Shown one piece after another: positions 58,988 to 64,000 of a DNA stretch of 64,000 bases; the first letter of the stretch is position 1; each line of letters starts with the position of its first letter. Made by a program: the position numbers and the translations under genes. The stretch comes from Streptomyces griseosporeus. GTDB taxonomy: Bacteria > Actinomycetota > Actinomycetes > Streptomycetales > Streptomycetaceae. The stretch covers positions 229,481 to 293,480 of the forward strand of contig NZ_BNBR01000009.1 of assembly GCF_014656055.1 (NCBI RefSeq), given 5' to 3'. The notes under the pieces were generated by a model, which was given only the letters and a program-made list of their open reading frames with translations, did no database searches and had not been told where the DNA came from.

Positions 58988-60424
58988 TCACTTCGGGCTG
59001 TCGTCCTCGCCGATGTGGTGGACGCGGACCAGGTTCGTGGAGCCGGAGACTCCGGGGGGTGAGCCGGCGGTGATGACGACCGTGTCGCCCTGGGCGCAGC
59101 GGCCGTATTTCAGGAGCAGCTCGTCGACCTGGTCGACCATCGCGTCGGTGGAGTCGACGTGGGGGCCGAGGAAGGTTTCCACGCCCCAGGTGAGGCTGAG
59201 CTGGGAGCGGGTGGCGGGGTCGGGGGTGAAGGCGAGGACGGGGATCGGGGAGCGGTAGCGGGAGAGGCGGCGGGCCGTGTCGCCGGACTGGGTGAAGGCG
59301 ACGAGGAACCGGGCGCCGAGGAAGTCGCCCATCTCGGCCGCGGCGCGGGCGACGGCGCCGCCCTGGGTGCGGGGCTTGTTGTTCTCGGTGAGGGCGGGGA
59401 GGCCCTTGGCGAGCATGTCCTCCTCGGCCGCTTCGACGATCTTGGACATGGTGCGGACGGTTTCGATGGCGTACTTGCCGACGCTGGTCTCGCCGGAGAG
59501 CATCACCGCGTCCGTGCCGTCGAGGACCGCGTTGGCCACGTCGCTCGCCTCGGCGCGGGTGGGGCGGGAGTTCTCGATCATGGAGTCGAGCATCTGGGTG
59601 GCCACGATCACGGGCTTGGCGTTGCGCCGGGCCAGTTTGATGGCGCGTTTCTGGACGACGGGGACCTGTTCGAGCGGCATTTCGACGCCGAGGTCGCCGC
59701 GGGCGACCATGATGCCGTCGAAGGCGGCGACGATGTCGTCGATGGCGTCGACGGCCTGCGGTTTCTCGACCTTGGCGATGACGGGGAGGCGGCGGCCCTC
59801 CTCGTCCATGATGCGGTGGACGTCCTGGATGTCGCGGCCGGAGCGGACGAAGGACAGGGCGATGACGTCGAAGCCGGTGCGCAGGGCCCAGCGGAGGTCG
59901 TCCTCGTCCTTGTCGGAGAGGGCGGGGACGGAGACGGCGACGCCGGGGAGGTTGAGGCCCTTGTGGTCGGAGACCATGCCGCCTTCGACGACGCGGGTGT
60001 GGACGCGGGGGCCGTCGATCTCGGTGACCTCCAGGCAGACCTTGCCGTCGTCGACGAGGATGCGTTCGCCGGGGGTGACGTCGGCGGCGAGGCCGCTGTA
60101 GGTCGTACCGCACTGGTCGTGGTTGCCTTCGGCGTCCGCTTCCACGCTGATGGTGAAGGTGTCGCCGCGTTCGAGGAGTACGGGTCCTTCGGTGAAGCGG
60201 CCGAGCCGGATCTTCGGGCCCTGAAGGTCCGCGAGGATGCCGACGCTGCGGCCGGTTTCGTCGGCCGCCTTGCGTACGCGGTGGTAGCGCTCCTCGTGCT
60301 CGGCGTGGGTGCCGTGGCTGAGGTTGAAGCGGGCGACGTCCATTCCGGCGTCGACCAGGGCCTTGATCTGGTCGTACGAGTCGGTGGCGGGGCCCAGGGT
60401 GCAGACGATTTTCGCTCGGCGCAT
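58988..60424 (-). CDS. pyk: Pyruvate kinase
   Basis: A 478-aa enzyme that makes pyruvate and ATP from phosphoenolpyruvate and ADP. Family sequence is complete: RRAKIVCTLGPATDS, FNLSHGTHAEHEER, the catalytic VIAKVEKPQAVDAID (Lys), MVARGDLGVEMPLEQVP, and the C-terminal domain ending SGSTNLVRVHHIG. ATG 60424 is the start. It ends 3 bp from the LAGLIDADG gene, tail to tail. The upstream spacer holds an imperfect inverted repeat that may be an operator. Confidence 0.96.
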   Translation of the reverse strand: MRRAKIVCTLGPATDSYDQIKALVDAGMDVARFNLSHGTHAEHEERYHRVRKAADETGRSVGILADLQGPKIRLGRFTEGPVLLERGDTFTISVEADAEGNHDQCGTTYSGLAADVTPGERILVDDGKVCLEVTEIDGPRVHTRVVEGGMVSDHKGLNLPGVAVSVPALSDKDEDDLRWALRTGFDVIALSFVRSGRDIQDVHRIMDEEGRRLPVIAKVEKPQAVDAIDDIVAAFDGIMVARGDLGVEMPLEQVPVVQKRAIKLARRNAKPVIVATQMLDSMIENSRPTRAEASDVANAVLDGTDAVMLSGETSVGKYAIETVRTMSKIVEAAEEDMLAKGLPALTENNKPRTQGGAVARAAAEMGDFLGARFLVAFTQSGDTARRLSRYRSPIPVLAFTPDPATRSQLSLTWGVETFLGPHVDSTDAMVDQVDELLLKYGRCAQGDTVVITAGSPPGVSGSTNLVRVHHIGEDDSPK

Positions 60425-60476
60425 GGTCCGAGCCTATGGCTTACCCATCGGTAGCGAATTGGTGCCGGGTGACTAC

Positions 60477-60505
60477 TCAACAACCTTTCGATGAAGGGTT
60501 ATTGA
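60477..60505. promoter_or_regulatory. Imperfect inverted repeat upstream of pyk
   Basis: TCAACAACCTT (60477-60487) and AAGGGTTATTGA (60494-60505) form an inverted repeat with two mismatches in an unusually AT-rich block, 53 bp before the pyk ATG. A second symmetric ATTGA-N7-TGAAT-like motif adjoins it at 60501-60517. Confidence 0.4.
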
Positions 60506-60579
60506 CAAGTGTTGAATTGTGCGGAGGGGTGCTCCGATGAGCATGCGGGCGGGAATTTCGAATTTCCGTTCAGGGTGTT

Positions 60580-61281
60580 CTAGAGAACCGGCGGTCTCAT
60601 CGTGAAGCGCGCGTTGACCGCGGCGTAGACGTGCTGGCGCTGCGGTTCCAGGTCGAGGGGGGCGGCCTCGGCGCCCTCGGCGGGGGCCGCGTACGCCATC
60701 GAGCGCATACGGGGGGCGTGGGCCGGGGCCTCGGCGCCGATGTCGGCCAGTTCCACGAGGGAGGCGAGGCTGGTGCCGAGGGCTTCGGCGTATTCGCGGG
60801 CGCGCCGGACGGCTTCGTGGACGGCCTGTTGCCGGGCCAGGCGGTGGGCGGGCGAGTCGGGGCGCAGGGACCACCAGGGGCCGTCGACGCGGGTGAGGTC
60901 GAGGTCGGCGAGGCGTGCGGTGAGTTCGCCGAGCGCGGTGAAGTCGGTGAGGTCGGCGGTGAGGTGGACCGTGCCGTGGTGGGCGCGGACGCGTTCGCCG
61001 CGGCCGTGCGGGGTGAGCTGGGGGGTGACGGTGAGGGCGCCGGTCTCGACGCGGTCGACTGCTTCGCCGTAGCTCTTGACGAGGTCCAGCACGGTGGCGT
61101 TGCGGCGGGTGAGGTCGTCGAGGGTGGCGCGGCGGTCGCGGCCGCGGGCGGTGACCGTGATGCCGATGCGGGCGATCTCGGGTTCGGCGTCGAGGTGGGC
61201 CTCACCGCGGACGGCGAGGCGCGGGGCCTCGGGGGTGCCGTGGGGGGCGGGGGGCGCGGGAGTGTCGTCGGCTGGGGCCAT
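60580..61281 (-). CDS. SIMPL-domain (DUF541) protein
   Basis: A 233-aa SIMPL protein. The domain opens with LAVRGEAHLDAEPEIARIGITVTARGRDRRATLDDLTRRN and includes VETGALTVTPQLTPHG and RLARQQAVHEAVRRAREYAEALGTSL. The last stretch QHVYAAVNARFTM is the usual final strand. No signal peptide is seen, unlike many family members, so it is probably cytoplasmic. ATG 61281 is favoured over GTG 61290. Confidence 0.85.
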   Translation of the reverse strand: MAPADDTPAPPAPHGTPEAPRLAVRGEAHLDAEPEIARIGITVTARGRDRRATLDDLTRRNATVLDLVKSYGEAVDRVETGALTVTPQLTPHGRGERVRAHHGTVHLTADLTDFTALGELTARLADLDLTRVDGPWWSLRPDSPAHRLARQQAVHEAVRRAREYAEALGTSLASLVELADIGAEAPAHAPRMRSMAYAAPAEGAEAAPLDLEPQRQHVYAAVNARFTMRPPVL

Positions 61282-61363
61282 ACGGGTCACTCTGTCACGG
61301 GTTGCGTGGTTAGGGTCCGTCAGATTGCCGTACGGGTCACTCAATCGCAACCTGCGGGACCTG

Positions 61364-61414
61364 TTGCCGTCGGCCGTGGCCGGGCCAGAATCTACGCGCG
61401 TTATCTACGCGCGT
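61364..61414 (+). promoter_or_regulatory. Candidate promoter and 13-bp-period repeat upstream of the 5'-nucleotidase
   Basis: TTGCCG (61364-61369) and CAGAAT (61386-61391) are 16 bp apart. Just downstream, TCTACGCGCGT occurs at 61391-61401 and 61404-61414, where an operator would block initiation. GTGAGGAG at 61416-61423 precedes ATG 61433. Confidence 0.4.
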
Positions 61415-61432
61415 CAGTGAGGAGATGCAGAG

Positions 61433-63241
61433 ATGCCGTTGAACCGCCGGAAGTTCCTGAAGAAGTCGGCCGTGACGGGGGCGGGGGTGGCGGTCGCGGG
61501 TGCGGCGGCGGCTCCGGTGGCGCAGGCCGCGGAGGCCACGGGGCCGGGACGGCCCGAGAAGCGGTACTCGCTGACCGTCATGGGGACGACGGACCTGCAC
61601 GGGCACGTCTTCAACTGGGACTACTTCAAGGACGCGGAGTACGCGGACAAGGCGGGCAACGCGCAGGGTCTGGCGCGTATCTCGACGCTGGTGAACCAGG
61701 TCCGGGCGGAGAAGGGGCGGCGCAACACGCTGCTGCTGGACGCGGGTGACACGATCCAGGGCACGCCGCTGACGTACTACTACGCGAAGGTGGACCCGAT
61801 CACCGCCGAGGGCGGTCCGGTGCACCCGATGGCGCAGGCGATGAACGCGATCGGGTACGACGCGGTGGCGCTCGGGAACCACGAGTTCAACTACGGCATC
61901 GAGACGCTGCGCAAGTTCGAGGCGCAGTGCGACTTCCCGCTGCTGGGCGCGAACGCGGTGGACGCGAAGACGCTGCGGCCGGCGTTCCCGCCGTACTTCA
62001 TGAAGTCGTTCCATGTGCCGGGGTGCGGCCGGCCGGTGAAGGTGGCGGTGCTGGGGCTGACGAACCCGGGCATCGCGATCTGGGACAAGGCGTACGTGCA
62101 GGGCAAGCTGGCGTTCCCGGGCCTGGAGGAGCAGGCGGCGAAGTGGGTGCCGAAGCTGCGGTCGATGGGCGCGGACGTGGTGATCGTGTCGGCGCACTCG
62201 GGTTCCTCGGGCACGTCGTCGTACGGTGACCAGGTGCCGTACGTGGAGAACGCGGCGGCGAACGTGGCGCGGCAGGTGCCGGGGATCGACGCGATCCTGG
62301 TGGGGCACGCGCACGTGGAGATCCCGGAGCTGAAGGTCGTCAACGAGCAGACGGGCAAGACGGTCGTGCTGTCGGAGCCGCTGTGCTACGCGGAGCGGCT
62401 GACGCTGTTCGACATCGAGCTGGTGTTCCGGCGGGGCCGCTGGGAGGTGGAGTCGGTGGCGGCGTCGCTGCGGAACTCCAACGCGGTGGCGGACGACCCG
62501 GCGATCACGCGGCTGCTGGGGGACGCGCACGCGCAGGTGGTGGCGTACGTCAACCAGGTGGTCGGCAAGGCGACGGCGACGCTGACGACGGTCGAGGCGC
62601 GGTACAAGGACGCGCCGATCATCGATCTGATCACCAAGGTGCAGGAGGACGTCGTGAAGGCGGCGCTGGCGGGGACGGAGTACGCGTCGCTGCCGGTGAT
62701 CGCGCAGGCGTCGCCGTTCTCGCGGACCTCGGAGATCCCGGCGGGCGAGGTGACGATCCGGGATCTGTCGAGCCTGTACGTGTACGACAACACGCTGGTG
62801 GCGAAGTTGATGACGGGTGCGCAGCTGCGGGCGTACCTGGAGTACTCGGCGGAGTACTTCGTGCAGACGGCGCCGGACGCGGTGGTCGACGTGGAGAAGC
62901 TGACGAACGCGAACGGCCGTCCGGACTACAACTACGACTATGTGTCGGGCCTGTCGTACGACATCGACATCGCGCAGGCGCCCGGTGCGCGGATCAAGAA
63001 CCTGACGTTCCAGGGTGCTCCGCTGGACGACGCGCAGCAGTTCGTGTTCGCGGTGAACAACTACCGCGCCAACGGCGGCGGTGCCTTCCCGTTCGTGGCG
63101 TCGGCGAAGGAGCTGTGGTCGGAGTCGACGGAGATCCGGACGCGGATCGCGGAGTGGGTGACGGCGAAGGGTGTGCTGGACCCGAAGGACTTCGCGTCGG
63201 TGGACTGGAAGCTGACGCGGAACGGTACGCCGGTGTTCTAG
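61433..63241 (+). CDS. Tat-exported 5'-nucleotidase / cyclic nucleotide phosphodiesterase
   Basis: A 602-aa UshA-like enzyme. The twin-arginine signal NRRKFLKKSAVTGAG leads to a likely cleavage after AQA (about residue 32). The metallophosphatase domain has TTDLHGHVFNWDY, DAGDTIQGTPL, LGNHEFNYG and LVGHAHVEIPE; the C-terminal substrate domain has YDNTLVAKLMTGAQLRAYLE and YRANGGGAFPFV. It should scavenge phosphate or nucleosides outside the cell. Phosphate control is likely, but I did not see a convincing PHO box. Confidence 0.93.
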   Translation: MPLNRRKFLKKSAVTGAGVAVAGAAAAPVAQAAEATGPGRPEKRYSLTVMGTTDLHGHVFNWDYFKDAEYADKAGNAQGLARISTLVNQVRAEKGRRNTLLLDAGDTIQGTPLTYYYAKVDPITAEGGPVHPMAQAMNAIGYDAVALGNHEFNYGIETLRKFEAQCDFPLLGANAVDAKTLRPAFPPYFMKSFHVPGCGRPVKVAVLGLTNPGIAIWDKAYVQGKLAFPGLEEQAAKWVPKLRSMGADVVIVSAHSGSSGTSSYGDQVPYVENAAANVARQVPGIDAILVGHAHVEIPELKVVNEQTGKTVVLSEPLCYAERLTLFDIELVFRRGRWEVESVAASLRNSNAVADDPAITRLLGDAHAQVVAYVNQVVGKATATLTTVEARYKDAPIIDLITKVQEDVVKAALAGTEYASLPVIAQASPFSRTSEIPAGEVTIRDLSSLYVYDNTLVAKLMTGAQLRAYLEYSAEYFVQTAPDAVVDVEKLTNANGRPDYNYDYVSGLSYDIDIAQAPGARIKNLTFQGAPLDDAQQFVFAVNNYRANGGGAFPFVASAKELWSESTEIRTRIAEWVTAKGVLDPKDFASVDWKLTRNGTPVF

Positions 63242-63257
63242 GACTTCGGTCCTCCGG

Positions 63258-63285
63258 GGGCGGGTCGGCGGGTGCCGGCCCGCCC
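63258..63285. terminator. Hairpin terminator after the 5'-nucleotidase gene
   Basis: A 12-bp stem with one G-T pair, GGGCGGGTCGGC / GCCGGCCCGCCC, and a 4-nt loop is followed by TTT. It separates two convergent genes. Confidence 0.85.
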
Positions 63286-63294
63286 TTTCGCGCT

Positions 63295-64000
63295 TCAGCG
63301 GCCTTCGACGAGGGGGGTGAGGGCGCGGGGCTGCCGGGCCGGGGGGACCCGGTGCTGCTCCTGCAGGCCGAAGGTGGTGAAGGCGGTGCGGTCGGGCAGG
63401 GGGTAGGGGTCCTTGCCGGTGAGGGAGTTGAGGATGGTGGCGCTGCGCCAGGCGGCGAGTCCGAGGTCGGGGGCGCCGACGCCGTGGGTGTGGCGTTCGG
63501 CGTTCTGGACGTACACGGCTCCGGTCACGGCGGGGTCGGTGACGAGGCGGAACTGCTCGTCGACGCGCGGGCGGTCGGCGCTGTCGCGGCGCAGGTAGGG
63601 GTCGAGTCCGGCGAGGAGGCGGCCGAGGGGGCGTTCGCGGTAGCCGGTGGCGAGGACGACGGCGTCGGTGGTGAGGCGGGAGCGGGTGCCCTGCTCGATG
63701 TGTTCGAGGTGGAGTTCGAGCCGGGTGGCGGCGAGGCGTCCGGCGGTGCGGACGCGGACGCCGGGGGTGAGGACGGCGTCGGGCCAGCCGCCGTGCAGGG
63801 TGCGGCGGTACAGCTCGTCGTGGATGGCGGCGAGGGTGCCGGCGTCGATGCCCTTGTGGAGCTGCCACTGGGCGGTGACGAGCTGGTCGCGCACGGGCTC
63901 GGTGAGGCCGTGGAAGTAGCGGGTGTAGTCGGGGGTGAAGTGCTCCAGGCCGAGCTTGGAGTACTCCATGGGGGCGAAGGCGGGGGTGCGGCCGATCCAG
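63295..64000 (-). CDS. Lysine/ornithine N-hydroxylase family, C-terminal part (5' end outside window)
   Basis: About 234 residues are visible, reading WIGRTPAFAPMEYSKLGLEHFTPDYTRYFHGL at the window edge. The motif DAVVLATGYRERP is the D-x3-(L/F)ATGY-x4-(H/P) signature of SidA/IucD/PvdA flavoprotein monooxygenases, and VYVQNAERHTHGVGAPDLGLAAWRSATI is the usual end. These enzymes N-hydroxylate lysine, ornithine or a related amine for hydroxamate siderophores. The FAD and NADPH N-terminal motifs lie outside the window, so the substrate is open. An internal ATG at 63969 is not the true start. Confidence 0.88.
   Translation of the reverse strand, partial: WIGRTPAFAPMEYSKLGLEHFTPDYTRYFHGLTEPVRDQLVTAQWQLHKGIDAGTLAAIHDELYRRTLHGGWPDAVLTPGVRVRTAGRLAATRLELHLEHIEQGTRSRLTTDAVVLATGYRERPLGRLLAGLDPYLRRDSADRPRVDEQFRLVTDPAVTGAVYVQNAERHTHGVGAPDLGLAAWRSATILNSLTGKDPYPLPDRTAFTTFGLQEQHRVPPARQPRALTPLVEGR

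Noticed and set aside
61281..61432. PHO box upstream of the 5'-nucleotidase
   Set aside because: GGGTCACTC occurs twice in this area, but the 11-bp direct-repeat structure of a PhoP site is not convincing.

Overview
This 64 kb window is chromosomal DNA of a Streptomyces or a close relative. The evidence is very high G+C with G/C-biased third codon positions, frequent GTG starts and GTGA stop/start overlaps, TTA codons almost absent, a WhiJ-type regulator/DUF397/ATPase cluster, an ANTAR response regulator, a FUSC protein and a secreted lytic transglycosylase. The content is mostly core genome: polA, rpsA, coaE, pyk, hrpB and a branched-chain amino acid ABC transporter. No prophage, CRISPR array or intact insertion sequence is visible.

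Layout. 1-9652: end of a glycerophosphodiester phosphodiesterase, ogt, a pseudouridine-degradation pair (psuG and a PfkB kinase), a methyltransferase, CorA, a CBS protein, small conserved genes, and a gltD without gltB behind an 18-bp iteron-like array. 9686-14918: a divergent AhpD-like/MocR pair, then a developmental-type XRE + DUF397 / ATPase cluster, and a ~190-bp palindromic element with perfect terminal repeats. 14971-26489: scattered metabolic and stress genes (DUF899, amidohydrolase, EEP phosphatase, FUSC, RidA, GNAT, uracil-DNA glycosylase, S4 protein, DoxX, methyltransferase, GNAT_C acyltransferase). 26539-34160: TPR, coaE, PAC2 and rpsA on the minus strand; a methyltransferase and hrpB on the plus strand. 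34262-41165: lytic transglycosylase, DUF4184 membrane protein and polA, with several repeat-rich spacers. 41165-44982: FdhF/YdeP oxidoreductase, thioesterase, anchored hypothetical. 45250-50933: complete livJHMGF-type operon. 51011-57155: a minus-strand polymorphic-toxin locus of an SseB-like protein, a WXG-like protein, a 1572-aa Rhs protein and a candidate immunity protein. 57270-64000: ANTAR regulator, an unusual class I tRNA with anticodon CAA followed by a terminator and a LAGLIDADG-type gene, pyruvate kinase, SIMPL protein, Tat-exported 5'-nucleotidase, and the edge of an amine N-hydroxylase gene.

The items most worth following up are the tRNA-like gene beside a LAGLIDADG protein, the Rhs toxin locus, the TTA codon and operator-like repeats at the WhiJ-type cluster, the MITE-like element, and several short tandem-repeat arrays in promoter regions (gltD, polA/fdhF, lytic transglycosylase). 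All functions are inferred from reading motifs; no database search was run.
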